Shown here one piece after another: positions 29,003-39,174 of a stretch of 64,000 nucleotides of DNA (positions within the stretch are counted from its first letter, which is position 1; each line of letters starts with the position of its first letter). This DNA is from Marinobacter subterrani. Its GTDB lineage: Bacteria > Pseudomonadota > Gammaproteobacteria > Pseudomonadales > Oleiphilaceae. The stretch covers positions 744,001 through 808,000 of the forward strand of contig NZ_LFBU01000001.1 of the NCBI RefSeq assembly GCF_001045555.1, given 5' to 3'. Below the pieces are notes generated by a model that had not been told where the DNA came from, ran no database searches, and was given only the letters and a program-made list of their open reading frames with translations. A program made the position numbers and the translations under genes.

Positions 29003-30346
29003 TTGCGCCGGTCCGTCTCCAGGGAAATCTATGAACGCCTTCTGCACCATGCCCGTGGTCAAACCGACTTTGCCTACATAGGCAGCGTTGGAGCCGGACC
29101 AGGCCGGGGTGACTGCAGCGGGTTTTCCGCCTGCGCCCTCAGCCAAAAGCTGATCAGCCGGGCTCCCGGTCAGTTACTGGCAACCGATGCACTGGCTGAA
29201 GACATGGAGGCACTGGCAGAACGCTATCGAATAGCGCCGGATACCAAAGGCGGTTTTCTTACCGGTGGCTGGATGGGTGTGCTGAGCTACGAACTGGGAT
29301 ACGTCCGGGAGCGGCGCCTCGCGGATCAGTGCCCGGAGCTGCCGGTACCGCTCTGCTCCGCGGGTTTCTATCTCTGGGCGGCCAGCCACAACCGCCAAGC
29401 GGACACCTACAGGCTCTGGATTCACCCCGAGTGTCCGAAAGCGATTACTGAACAACTGGACCGCTGGATGGCAACCAGCCCTCCAGCGCCAGCTCCACTC
29501 TGGCATATGACCAGCCCTTTTCTGCCCAGACAGTCGGCGGCAGCCTTTCGGCAAGCCGTGCAATCGGTACGCCGCTACATCGAAGCGGGCGACTGTTACC
29601 AGGCCAACCTTTCCCAGGAATTTTCGGGACGCTACACGGGTGACCCCTGGCTGGCGTTTCAGGCCCTTGCGAGGGCTAACCCTACGCCCTACAGCGGTTT
29701 TATCCGTACTGGCGAGGCCGCCATTCTGTCCATATCGCCGGAACGTTTCCTTGAAATACATGGCCGTACCGTAACCACCAGCCCCATCAAGGGCACCAGA
29801 CCCAGGGGAAGAACCTCCGAGGAAGATGCTGACTACGCCGCCGAACTGAAGGCCTCGGCAAAAGACCTCGCCGAAAACCTCATGATCGTAGACCTGCTCC
29901 GTAACGATCTAAGCCTCAACGCCAAACCCGGCAGCGTGAAAGTCGACAAACTGTTTGCCCTGGAGTCCTACCGCAACGTTCACCACTTGGTCAGCCACAT
30001 TCGCGCCGAACTGGCGGACGGGGTCACGCCCATGAAGGCCCTGTTTGACGCCTTCCCCGGGGGCTCGATTACCGGCGCGCCGAAAATCCGGGCCATGGAA
30101 ATCATCCGGGAGCTGGAGCCCCACTGGCGTGGGCCTTACTGCGGCTCCATATTCTACCGGGGGCTGGATGGCACACTGGACAGCAATATTGCGATTCGCA
30201 CTATGCTGTGCGATGGCAAGGGCACCATTCGGTGCTGGGGTGGTGGCGGTATTGTGGCGGATTCGGACCCGGAGGCGGAGTACCAGGAGACGCTGGCGAA
30301 GGTTGGGCCTTTGATGCGGTTTCTGGAGGAGTTGGTTATCGAGTGA
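29003..30346 (+). CDS. pabB: PabB, aminodeoxychorismate synthase component I
   Basis: With PabA-type glutaminase, converts chorismate to 4-amino-4-deoxychorismate for p-aminobenzoate and folate. 447 residues. The chorismate-binding core is clear: the lysine that marks PabB against anthranilate synthase in PIKGTRPRG, GDCYQANLSQEFSGRY, and FPGGSITGAPKIRAMEII. A stop codon sits 21 bases before the TTG at 29003, and no ATG or GTG lies between them, so TTG after GCGGGGG is the best start. A lone PabB is expected; PabA function is usually supplied by TrpG. Confidence 0.95.
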   Translation: MRRSVSREIYERLLHHARGQTDFAYIGSVGAGPGRGDCSGFSACALSQKLISRAPGQLLATDALAEDMEALAERYRIAPDTKGGFLTGGWMGVLSYELGYVRERRLADQCPELPVPLCSAGFYLWAASHNRQADTYRLWIHPECPKAITEQLDRWMATSPPAPAPLWHMTSPFLPRQSAAAFRQAVQSVRRYIEAGDCYQANLSQEFSGRYTGDPWLAFQALARANPTPYSGFIRTGEAAILSISPERFLEIHGRTVTTSPIKGTRPRGRTSEEDADYAAELKASAKDLAENLMIVDLLRNDLSLNAKPGSVKVDKLFALESYRNVHHLVSHIRAELADGVTPMKALFDAFPGGSITGAPKIRAMEIIRELEPHWRGPYCGSIFYRGLDGTLDSNIAIRTMLCDGKGTIRCWGGGGIVADSDPEAEYQETLAKVGPLMRFLEELVIE

Positions 30347-30350
30347 AAAT

Positions 30351-30411
30351 GGGGTCAGATGAAAAGGGGGTCAGATGAAAATTTCATCTGACCCCCTTTT
30401 CATCTGACCCC
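30351..30411. repeat. Perfect palindrome with 30-bp arms (GGGGTCAGATGA family), copy 1
   Basis: Arms 30351-30380 and 30382-30411 are exact reverse complements around one central base. Each arm contains two copies of GGGTCAGATGAAA. It begins 4 bases after the pabB stop and ends 12 bases before the thrH stop, so it may act as a terminator for both convergent genes. A second family member lies at 60091-60151. Confidence 0.85.
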
Positions 30412-30423
30412 GACTTTGCCTGC

Positions 30424-31038
30424 TCAGGCGCTGTGAATGGCGCTGGCCTTGAGGAATTCCTGCCTCAGGTCGTCAAAGTTATGCACTGCCGGGAATTGCG
30501 GGAACTCGTCGATCACGTTCTGCGGGGCGTGGAACAGAATGCCTGCTTCGGCCTGGCCCAGCATGGTGGTGTCGTTATAGGAGTCCCCGGCGGCGATTAC
30601 CCGGTAGTTCAGCAACTGGAACGCCCTCACGGACTGGCGCTTGGGGTCCCGCTGGCGCAGCAGGTAGTTGGTGATCTGGCCGTTATCCGCCACTTCGAGC
30701 TTGTGGCACAGCAAGGCCGGGTAGCCCAGCTTCTTCATCAACGGCATGGCGAATTCGTAGAAGGTGTCAGACAGAATGACCACCTGGAAACGCTCGCGTA
30801 GCCAGTCGAGGAATTCCCGGGCGCCGGGGAGCGGGTCCAGCTCACCGATCACTTCCTGGATCTGCGGCAGGCCATAACCATGCTGGTCCAGCAGTTTCAG
30901 GCGCTGCTTCATCAGCACGTCGTAATCCGGAATGTCGCGGGTGGTGGCCTTGAGCTCCTCAATACCGGTTTTTTCGGCGAACGCGATCCAGATTTCCGGG
31001 ATCAATACTCCTTCAAGGTCAAGGCATGCCAGTTCCAC
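30424..31038 (-). CDS. thrH: ThrH, phosphoserine phosphatase / homoserine phosphotransferase
   Basis: 204-residue HAD-superfamily enzyme. The N-terminal nucleophile motif is LDLEGVLIPEIWIAF, with Glu in place of the usual second Asp, as in Pseudomonas ThrH. Downstream motifs are VVILSDTFYEF (motif II) and VIAAGDSYNDTTMLGQAEAG (motif IV). ThrH dephosphorylates phosphoserine and can move the phosphate to homoserine, joining serine and threonine synthesis. It converges with pabB across the palindrome. Confidence 0.95.
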   Translation of the reverse strand: MELACLDLEGVLIPEIWIAFAEKTGIEELKATTRDIPDYDVLMKQRLKLLDQHGYGLPQIQEVIGELDPLPGAREFLDWLRERFQVVILSDTFYEFAMPLMKKLGYPALLCHKLEVADNGQITNYLLRQRDPKRQSVRAFQLLNYRVIAAGDSYNDTTMLGQAEAGILFHAPQNVIDEFPQFPAVHNFDDLRQEFLKASAIHSA

Positions 31039-31270
31039 AACGATCTCCTGATTGATAGGTAAGGGGCCGCAGCGGAAAATCCGCCGACCGGACTACGGAG
31101 CGTATGATAAGAAAAACCGGGCGGGAATGCATCGTGGAAGTGTAAACCCGCGCTGATGAATGGCGGAATAACCATATAGATTGTCATTCCTTCAGGGTAT
31201 GAGGCATTTAATGGTAGCCTTTTCCCACAGTTAGATACTTTTGCATATTCAGATAAGGCAACCCCGGGCC

Positions 31271-31993
31271 ATGACCGATATTCAAACCTTGCGGGAAGAG
31301 CTCGAAGGCCAGAGCCCCCGCTCGATTCTCAAGGCCGCGCTCAAGCAGTACGACAACATCGCTATTTCCTTCAGCGGTGCGGAAGACGTGGTACTGATTG
31401 AAATGGCCCACAAGCTTACCGATAACCTGCAGGTCTTCACCCTGGATACCGGGCGCCTGCACCCGGAAACCTACGAGTTTGTCGAACGCGTTCGCAAACA
31501 CTATGGCATCAAGATTGAAGTGCTGTTCCCGGACGCCGGCGAAGTTCAGCACCTGGTCAACAAGAAGGGTCTGTTCAGCTTCTACGAAGACGGGCACACA
31601 GAGTGCTGCGGCATTCGCAAGGTTAACCCGCTACGCCGCAAGCTGGCCACCGTTGACGCCTGGATAACCGGCCAGCGCAAGGACCAGAGCCCCGGCACCC
31701 GTAACGATGTTCCGGTGGTTCAGGAAGACGCGGCCTTCTCCACCGATGGGAAAACCCTGGTGAAGTTCAATCCGCTGGCGAACTGGAGCTCGAAGGAAGT
31801 CTGGGATTATATCCGGATGACCGAAGCGCCCTACAACAAGCTCCACGAAAAGGGCTTTGTCAGCATCGGCTGCCAGCCCTGCACCCGCCCTGTCCTGCCT
31901 GGACAGCATGAACGGGAAGGCCGCTGGTGGTGGGAAGAGGCCACCCAGAAGGAATGCGGCCTCCACGCCGGCAACCTGATCGCCCGGGACTGA
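31271..31993 (+). CDS. cysH: CysH, adenylylsulfate (APS) reductase
   Basis: Reduces activated sulfate to sulfite in assimilation. 240 residues from the ATG at 31271; the longer start at 31241 is unsupported. The PP-loop [14 protein letters not shown] and the paired cysteines in [11 protein letters not shown] plus CQPC in [16 protein letters not shown] form the [4Fe-4S] site that marks the APS type, as in Pseudomonas, and not the PAPS type of enterics. The C-terminal catalytic cysteine is in KECGLHAGN. It converges with cysB, its expected activator. Confidence 0.95.
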   Translation: MTDIQTLREELEGQSPRSILKAALKQYDNIAISFSGAEDVVLIEMAHKLTDNLQVFTLDTGRLHPETYEFVERVRKHYGIKIEVLFPDAGEVQHLVNKKGLFSFYEDGHTECCGIRKVNPLRRKLATVDAWITGQRKDQSPGTRNDVPVVQEDAAFSTDGKTLVKFNPLANWSSKEVWDYIRMTEAPYNKLHEKGFVSIGCQPCTRPVLPGQHEREGRWWWEEATQKECGLHAGNLIARD

Positions 31994-32036
31994 CCGGGCG
32001 GCGGATTACCCGCGCCTACCGGGTTACCCTCCCCGA

Positions 32037-33116
<1,080 letters not shown>

Positions 33117-33246
33117 TTAGACCAAAATTGCATTTACGCAGCCCCTGATAAAACCCCGGGCTGATTAAATGGCCGCACCGGCCCTTGACTTGACTGTGAC
33201 AAAGGACACAATCGCTACTCGATACGCGCCATCTTTCAGGAATACC

Positions 33247-35979
33247 ATGCTGCTGACCACCAAATTTCTCAGGCCAACCTCGGATCCCCGCGCGGTCAAG
33301 CGCGAGCGGCTGAGTGCGCTGCTCGAGCCCGACAGCCAGAGGCACCTGAACCTGGTGGTTGCGCCGGCGGGTTTTGGCAAAACCACCCTGGTGGCGCAAT
33401 GGTGCTCCCGGTCATCCTCTCCAACCGCCTGGCTTTCCCTCGATGAGCACGATGATGAGCCCAGGCGCTTCTGGCAGTACGTCACAGGGGCCTTTGAGCA
33501 CGCGGGCCTGGCCGGCGCCGGTGAATTGCGCAAACAGCTCGCTCACCAAACCGATGATGCCTTCACCGAGGCCATTACCGGGCTGATCAACACTCTCGCT
33601 CAGGACGGCAGTTCCTGGTCGCTGGTTCTGGACGACTTCCATTTCATCCAGGCCCCCGCGATCCAGCGGCAGTTCGCGTATTTTGTCGATTACCTGCCTC
33701 CGGGTGTGACAATAACCCTGGCCTCCCGGACGGAACCGCCACTGCCCCTGGCGCGGTGGCGGGTGCGCCGCTGGATTCAGGACATCCACCCTGGCCTGCT
33801 GGCGTTCTCGGAAGAGGAATGCCGGCAGTTCTTTCACGACACCATGGGCCTGGCGATTCCAGAGGAGGATGTCCGGGCAATCTGCCGAAAAACCGAAGGC
33901 TGGGTCGCTGCCATGCAGCTGTCGGCGCTCTCCGGAAGCGGTGGCTCTGCGGGCAGCGGGCAGATTGGTCTCGATGAGCGCCACATCAGTGACTATGTTC
34001 TGACCGAGGTGCTGGACCAGCAACCTCAGGAACTCGCCGACTTTCTGCTGGAAACCGCCTGTTGTCCGCGGCTGTGCGCGTCTTTGTGTGATTCCATTCG
34101 TAGCGCCGGCGACAGCCAGGAGGTCCTGCAGAAGCTGCTCAGCCAGAACCTGTTCCTGATCCCCCTCGACACCCGGAACGAATGGTTTCGTTACCATGAT
34201 CTGTTCCGCGATGCCCTGCTCCTGCGTATTCGCCAGAACCAACCCGAAAAAGCGAACCGGCTCTGGCAGAAAACCGTAGACTGGCTGCTGGCCCACGGCC
34301 ATGTGCAGGAGGGCATCGCCCAGATCGTGCGCCATGAGGACTGGCCCTGGCTTGCCCGGGTACTGGCCGAGCATGGCAATAACCTGATTCACGGCGGCTA
34401 CCATTTACCGGTGCTGGACTGGCTTGAATCACTGCCCCGGGAACTGGTTGCCGACAACCCGCAGCTCCAGATGCTGCGAATCTGGGGCCTGTTCTTCGCC
34501 AACCGGGTGGATACCCTGGCGCCCCTGCTGACCTCGCTGGAAGACCTTCTGGACCGGCATGTGGCGGATTCCCACCCCAATGCCGAGGGTGCGCTCGGGC
34601 TGCAAAGTGAAATTTCGCTGATGCGGTCCTACCTGGCCCGGACCCGCAGCGATGATAAAAGCGCTACGGATCTTACCCGACAGGTTCTGAAGGAAATTGA
34701 CCACACCCGCATTCCCCTGAAGTCGGTTACCTACTACGGCCTGGGGCTGGACTATTATGGCAAGGGCGAGCTTGCTGAGGCCGAAGACGCGCTGCAGTCC
34801 GCCGTGCGTTATGGTCAAGTCGAGCAAAAGCCAAGCACGGTGCTCTCCAGCGGCGGATTGCTGGCATGGATCCAGTACAACCGTGGCGATATTGATCTGG
34901 CCCTGGATACCTGCACGGATATCCGTGAGTGGGTAGACCGGCACTACGCCGACCCCAGCCAGCCGCGGCTGATTTCCTGCTGGCAGAACAGCACCCTGTG
35001 CGAAATTCACCGGGAGCGGGACCATCCACAACTTGCCGCCACCCACCTGCAGCCCCTGCTCGAACACGTCGAGCGCGGCACTGAGGCCGGGCAGCATGTC
35101 GTTATTCAATACGTTCGAGGCCATCTTGCCTTCAGCGAAGGCAAACTGCAGGAAGCGATCGAGGCGCTGGAAGATGCCGCCCAGACCGCCCGCAAGCGCC
35201 GGGACCAGATTCTTTTCGAGCCACCGGCGAGCACCGCCCTGCTGGCCCGATGCTACCTGGCTACCGGCTTCCCGGATAAAGCCCGGGCCTGCCTGGATTC
35301 CAGGGTGGATTCCGAATTCACCAACCCCCTGAACCTGGAGCAGAACCGGATCAGTGAAGCGCGGGTGCTGGTGGCTCAGAACCAGCCTGAACGGGCCCAG
35401 GAAATTCTCAGTGCCCTGCTGCAGCCGGCGGAGCGCAACGCTCACAACCGCCATCTGGTGGAAATCCTGCTGGTGTATGGTGAGGCCCTGGCCCTGCAGA
35501 ACCGGATGGACGAGGCCCGTCAAATGCTCACCCGGGCCATCACCCGCGCCGCCGAATCCGGATTCATGCGCCTGCTGGCAGAAGAAAGCCCGTACCTGCG
35601 CTCACTCCTGCTGTCGTTACCCGCGCTGAACACGCCGGGCACCTGGAACAGCCGTGTCCGGGCCATGCTACTGAAACACGGGGAAGCGACTGGAAACGGC
35701 GAGGCAACCGAGGCGGCTGAGGCTATGGCTTCGGCCAGGGCCGCGTCAGAGCGAGCCGCCAAACCAGCGGATACCCTTCCCGAGCCGCTCAGCCAGAGGG
35801 AGCTGGAGGTACTGGCACTGATTCATCAGGGCCATGCCAATAAAGAAATCGCCTCCCGGATGCAGGTGGCCCCGGCAACCGTAAAGGCTCACATCCGCAA
35901 CCTGTATGGCAAGCTGGGCGTGGGCCGCAGAACCGAAGCCCTCGCCCGGGCGCGGGAACTCGGCCTTCTGGAAGCCTGA
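33247..35979 (+). CDS. MalT-type large LuxR regulator (STAND NTPase, TPR, HTH)
   Basis: 910-residue ATP-dependent regulator from the ATG at 33247 (MLLTTKFLRPTSDPRAVKRE), preceded by CAGGA. Domains: N-terminal P-loop with VVAPAGFGKTTLVAQW and winged domain, a long middle of TPR-like helices, and a C-terminal LuxR helix-turn-helix (LSQRELEVLALIHQGHANKE, then VKAHIRNLYGKLGVGRRTEA). The family includes MalT and AlkS. No maltose or alkane gene lies next to it, so the inducer is unknown; it is an orphan between cysB and dinG. Confidence 0.9.
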   Translation: MLLTTKFLRPTSDPRAVKRERLSALLEPDSQRHLNLVVAPAGFGKTTLVAQWCSRSSSPTAWLSLDEHDDEPRRFWQYVTGAFEHAGLAGAGELRKQLAHQTDDAFTEAITGLINTLAQDGSSWSLVLDDFHFIQAPAIQRQFAYFVDYLPPGVTITLASRTEPPLPLARWRVRRWIQDIHPGLLAFSEEECRQFFHDTMGLAIPEEDVRAICRKTEGWVAAMQLSALSGSGGSAGSGQIGLDERHISDYVLTEVLDQQPQELADFLLETACCPRLCASLCDSIRSAGDSQEVLQKLLSQNLFLIPLDTRNEWFRYHDLFRDALLLRIRQNQPEKANRLWQKTVDWLLAHGHVQEGIAQIVRHEDWPWLARVLAEHGNNLIHGGYHLPVLDWLESLPRELVADNPQLQMLRIWGLFFANRVDTLAPLLTSLEDLLDRHVADSHPNAEGALGLQSEISLMRSYLARTRSDDKSATDLTRQVLKEIDHTRIPLKSVTYYGLGLDYYGKGELAEAEDALQSAVRYGQVEQKPSTVLSSGGLLAWIQYNRGDIDLALDTCTDIREWVDRHYADPSQPRLISCWQNSTLCEIHRERDHPQLAATHLQPLLEHVERGTEAGQHVVIQYVRGHLAFSEGKLQEAIEALEDAAQTARKRRDQILFEPPASTALLARCYLATGFPDKARACLDSRVDSEFTNPLNLEQNRISEARVLVAQNQPERAQEILSALLQPAERNAHNRHLVEILLVYGEALALQNRMDEARQMLTRAITRAAESGFMRLLAEESPYLRSLLLSLPALNTPGTWNSRVRAMLLKHGEATGNGEATEAAEAMASARAASERAAKPADTLPEPLSQRELEVLALIHQGHANKEIASRMQVAPATVKAHIRNLYGKLGVGRRTEALARARELGLLEA

Positions 35980-36089
35980 GGCGGACAATCCCGAAATGTG
36001 CACTCCGTCACACTTTCCAGCACTTTTCTAAGCCTGCTACGCCCTTTGGACGATCCGTCTACGCCCCTTGCTGCTCTATCATTTGTTCA

Positions 36090-36222
36090 ACGGTGAGGGA
36101 AACCTCGCCCCGAATTCTGAAACTTCAGGCCTTCAGATTTCTTGTTCCGCGTTGTTTCGACGCCCGGGTTCGTGAAGAGCCCATTTGCCAAGAGCCACCC
36201 CATCCGGGCTGGCTCTTTTTTT
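36090..36222 (+). ncRNA. Candidate small RNA between the MalT-type gene and dinG
   Basis: The 269 bases between the two genes carry a series of hairpins in a row on the plus strand. A 7-bp stem with a GAAA tetraloop (36092-36109) is followed by CTGAA-AC-TTCAG, GCGT-TGTTTCG-ACGC and a terminator hairpin (arms 36190-36197 and 36210-36217) with seven T. A TATCAT at 36077-36082 would place transcription start near 36090, right before the first hairpin; a good -35 box is not clear. No open frame of note. It could also be a long 3' leader of the regulator gene. Not matched by eye to 6S, 4.5S, tmRNA or RsmY/Z. Confidence 0.45.
36190..36222 (+). terminator. Rho-independent terminator
   Basis: Stem AAGAGCCA/TGGCTCTT (36190-36197, 36210-36217) with T-run 36216-36222. 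Oriented for plus-strand transcripts (regulator mRNA or the candidate small RNA); no T-run on the minus side, so it does not end dinG. Confidence 0.8.
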
Positions 36223-36248
36223 ATGGCCGGGCGAAGCGCAGGGAAAGA

Positions 36249-38450
36249 TCAGCGTTCGATGATCCGCCGGAACGGCGGCAAGGCATCCAGCAGGAGCTGG
36301 CCGTAGCGGCGGGCAATAATCCGGCGGTCCAGTATAGTGACGCGCCCGGTATCCTGCTCGGTCCTGAGCAGGCGCCCGACCGCCTGAACCAGCTTGATCG
36401 AGGCATCGGGCACGGTGATTTCCATGAACGGATTGCCCCCTCGCTGGGTCACCCACTCGGCAAGGCTGGACTCAATGGGGTCATCCGGCACCGAGAACGG
36501 CAGGCGGGTGATCACCACGTGGTGCAGATACTTGCCGGGCAGGTCGATACCCTCGGCAAAGCTGGCCACCCCGAACAGCACGCTGGGCCGGCCCTCGTCG
36601 ACACGGCTGCAATGCTGCCGAAGCACCTCACCCTTGGCCATGTCGTCCTGGGTAATGATCAGGTCCGGATACTCCGGGGCCAGGGCATCCCGCACCTGAA
36701 TCATCTGTCGCCGGGAGGTGAACAGCACCAGGGTTGCCTTCTCACCCGCCCAAAGATCCGGCAGCCGCCGAATCAGCTCATCGGCAAAACCGTCATCCGT
36801 GGGCATGGCCGACATCGCCGGCACTTCCACGGTGGCCATCTCGGCATAACGGAAGGAGCTGGGCACCACCAGGAACCGGCTGCCCTGCGGCAAGCCGGCC
36901 CGGGAGTTAAGCCGGTCAAAGCGCCCAAGGGCGGTCAGCGTTGCGCTGGTCAGCACAGCCCCGTATGCCCGGGACCAGAGCCGGGAATACAGCAGGTTGT
37001 CCGCCAACACTGGCGAGCTGTAGAGCGTGATGTCCTCGGCATGGTCCCACCGCTGGCGAACCGCCCAGCGCGCCGGTGGCGGGCTTTTGAAGGAGGGCGT
37101 CTTCGGCCCCTGTTCGTTGCCTGCGTCCGAATCCTCGGCAGCGTCTCCCTGGGTTGCGCCGCCCTGCTCGCACCAGGCGGTCCACAATCTCAACTGATCC
37201 TCGGCCCGGCTGTGGAAGGAACCAATCACCGGATACCAGGCTTCGGCGGTTTCCCGGTCAATCTCGTGTTCCTTGCGCTCGTCAAAGGCGCCCTGCAATT
37301 CGTCGGCAAGGACCCCCAACTGGCGCACCAGGTTGGCAGTGGCAATCCGGGCCTCGGCCGACAGTTCCGCCATGGCCTCAGGCAGCGCCCCCTCGGGATA
37401 TCGCCACTGGGCCGTTCGGCGCTCCTCGTTGAACTCCCAGCCGGTGTTCTGTTCGGCTTCCTCGTAAACCCTGGCCAGAACCAGATCAACATCCCGGGAG
37501 GCCGAGCCAATCCGGTCAAGGCTCTTGGCCGCCTGGCTGCCCCCCGGCAGGTACGGCTGCATTTTAACCAGCGCCTGGGAGAGCTGCTTCAGCCACTGTC
37601 GGGTCGAGTTGAGGGGAACCGAAGCGGCGAAGTGATTCAGGGCCTTGTCCGGCAGGTGGTGGGCCTCATCAAAAATATACAGAGCGTTTTCCGGCTCCGG
37701 CAGGATGGCACCGCCACCGAGCGCCAGGTCCGCCAGCACCAGATCATGGTTCGCCACTACAATGTCGGCGTCATCCAGATCTTTCCGGGCGTCGAAAAAC
37801 GCGCAGCTATCGAAATAACTGCAGTGGCGGTTGGTGCATTGCCGGTGGTCGGTTGTGACCTGGCGCCAGACATCGTCAGGAATCTGCTCGGGCCAGTGGT
37901 CCCGGTCACCGTCCCAGTTTCTTGAGCCGTAGCTGGCCAGCATCTCCTCGAAGAAAGCCCGGGTACCCGGCTCCTCCGATTTCGGCCCATCCAGCAGGAA
38001 AAGCGGCATGGTGTCGCTGTCGCCGTTGCCTTCGTCGTGCAGGCGCGCCTCCAGCCGGGACATGCAGAGATACCGGCCCCGGCCCTTGGCCAGGGTCCAG
38101 TTGAAATCCATGGTGCTGTGCTTTTTCAGATCCGGCAGGTCTTTCAGCACGATCTGGTCCTGCAGTGCCACGGTCGCAGTGGAAATGACCAGGGTCTTAC
38201 CCAGGGCCTTGGCCACGGGAATGGCCGCAATCAGGTAGGCGAGAGTCTTGCCGGTACCGGTTCCCGCCTCGACGACACAGGCCGACGCCGGCGAGGTTCT
38301 CTGGCCATCGTTCTCGGTGATCTCGCCCATGTATCTGGCAATTTCGGCGATCATCAACCGCTGGCCGTAGCGCGCACGGATCTGCTTGCCCGCCAGAACG
38401 TCGCGGTAGCCTTGCTGGATTTCCTGTTTGGTGTCGTCAGTCAGGGCCAT
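36249..38450 (-). CDS. dinG: DinG-type ATP-dependent DNA helicase
   Basis: 733-residue XPD-like 5'-3' helicase. Walker A is in VVEAGTGTGKTLAYLIAA, Walker B is IFDEAHHLPDKALN, and the C-terminal helicase half has LRTEQDTGRVTILDRR. Four cysteines between motif Ia and II (CMSRLEARL and CTNRHCSYFDSCAFF) bind the [4Fe-4S] cluster of this family. Known role: removing R-loops and branched DNA during repair. Its 3' end meets the candidate small RNA; upstream it overlaps the GspB gene by 1 base, so it is probably co-transcribed with the secretion genes. Confidence 0.95.
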   Translation of the reverse strand: MALTDDTKQEIQQGYRDVLAGKQIRARYGQRLMIAEIARYMGEITENDGQRTSPASACVVEAGTGTGKTLAYLIAAIPVAKALGKTLVISTATVALQDQIVLKDLPDLKKHSTMDFNWTLAKGRGRYLCMSRLEARLHDEGNGDSDTMPLFLLDGPKSEEPGTRAFFEEMLASYGSRNWDGDRDHWPEQIPDDVWRQVTTDHRQCTNRHCSYFDSCAFFDARKDLDDADIVVANHDLVLADLALGGGAILPEPENALYIFDEAHHLPDKALNHFAASVPLNSTRQWLKQLSQALVKMQPYLPGGSQAAKSLDRIGSASRDVDLVLARVYEEAEQNTGWEFNEERRTAQWRYPEGALPEAMAELSAEARIATANLVRQLGVLADELQGAFDERKEHEIDRETAEAWYPVIGSFHSRAEDQLRLWTAWCEQGGATQGDAAEDSDAGNEQGPKTPSFKSPPPARWAVRQRWDHAEDITLYSSPVLADNLLYSRLWSRAYGAVLTSATLTALGRFDRLNSRAGLPQGSRFLVVPSSFRYAEMATVEVPAMSAMPTDDGFADELIRRLPDLWAGEKATLVLFTSRRQMIQVRDALAPEYPDLIITQDDMAKGEVLRQHCSRVDEGRPSVLFGVASFAEGIDLPGKYLHHVVITRLPFSVPDDPIESSLAEWVTQRGGNPFMEITVPDASIKLVQAVGRLLRTEQDTGRVTILDRRIIARRYGQLLLDALPPFRRIIER

Positions 38451-39172
38451 CAGCGCGGGCTCACCCAGTTCCGGACAACGCCAACGCGGAATCGCTGGCC
38501 ATCAAGGCTAAGCACAACCCCTTCCTCGGTGATGTCTTCCACCCGTAAGCCGTCCACTGAATCGCCGATACGCAGGTAGGCGTTGTTAATCATCACACGG
38601 CGGGATGACGGGGACGACGAGTAAATATGGCTGTTAAAGGTCAAATCCGGAACACTCTTCTGAAATGAAAGGGGCAACTCTACCAGATGGGGCACCCGGC
38701 CCGCCTGCTCCAGCGCGGGCAGCGGCGCAAACGTCGGCGGCGAATCGGCTGAGGGCACAATAATGGTCGCCTGCTGCCTCGGCGCCGGTGCCGTGAGCGG
38801 ATTGGCCTCGGCCTGGCGCTCTGGCGCCGGAACCGGGTCTCCGGTCTCTGCAACCGGTTGATCCGGGGCGGATTCCGCCACAACGGCGGTCGCTTCCGGT
38901 TCCTTTGAACCTGCTTTCCGCTCGGGTTCGGGTTCCCCGGCCAGGGGCATTTCAGCCGGTTGTACCGGTTGGGCCGGCGGCCGAACACCCGGCCAGAAAA
39001 CAAATGCCAGCACACCGGCATTAAGCATCAGGGCGCCGACAATCCAGATTACCGGTGACACCTTCTTCTTTTTGGGCCGGTGAATCAGTTGCACCTGCTG
39101 GCCAAGATCGGGCACCCGGCCCTGGCGGCGCTCCGCCTCGGATTTTCTCAATGCATCAAGAATATAAGACAT
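38450..39172 (-). CDS. GspB-like protein (type II secretion assembly)
   Basis: 240 residues. N terminus SYILDALRKSEAERRQGRVP is the conserved GspB/ExeB start, followed by a membrane segment (VIWIVGALMLNAGVLAFVFW), a Pro/Ala/Glu-rich periplasmic linker and the C-terminal T2SSB domain (VPDLTFNSHIYSSSPSSRRV, then NNAYLRIGDSVDGL). In Aeromonas ExeA-ExeB insert the GspD secretin through peptidoglycan. It starts 2 bases after the GspA-like gene. No other type II secretion gene is in the window. Confidence 0.88.
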   Translation of the reverse strand: MSYILDALRKSEAERRQGRVPDLGQQVQLIHRPKKKKVSPVIWIVGALMLNAGVLAFVFWPGVRPPAQPVQPAEMPLAGEPEPERKAGSKEPEATAVVAESAPDQPVAETGDPVPAPERQAEANPLTAPAPRQQATIIVPSADSPPTFAPLPALEQAGRVPHLVELPLSFQKSVPDLTFNSHIYSSSPSSRRVMINNAYLRIGDSVDGLRVEDITEEGVVLSLDGQRFRVGVVRNWVSPR

Positions 39173-39174
39173 GG

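Noticed and set aside
36090..36222. Known RNA such as 6S, 4.5S, tmRNA or RsmY/Z
   Set aside because: None of their hallmark segments or sufficient GGA hairpins could be recognised; left as an unassigned candidate.
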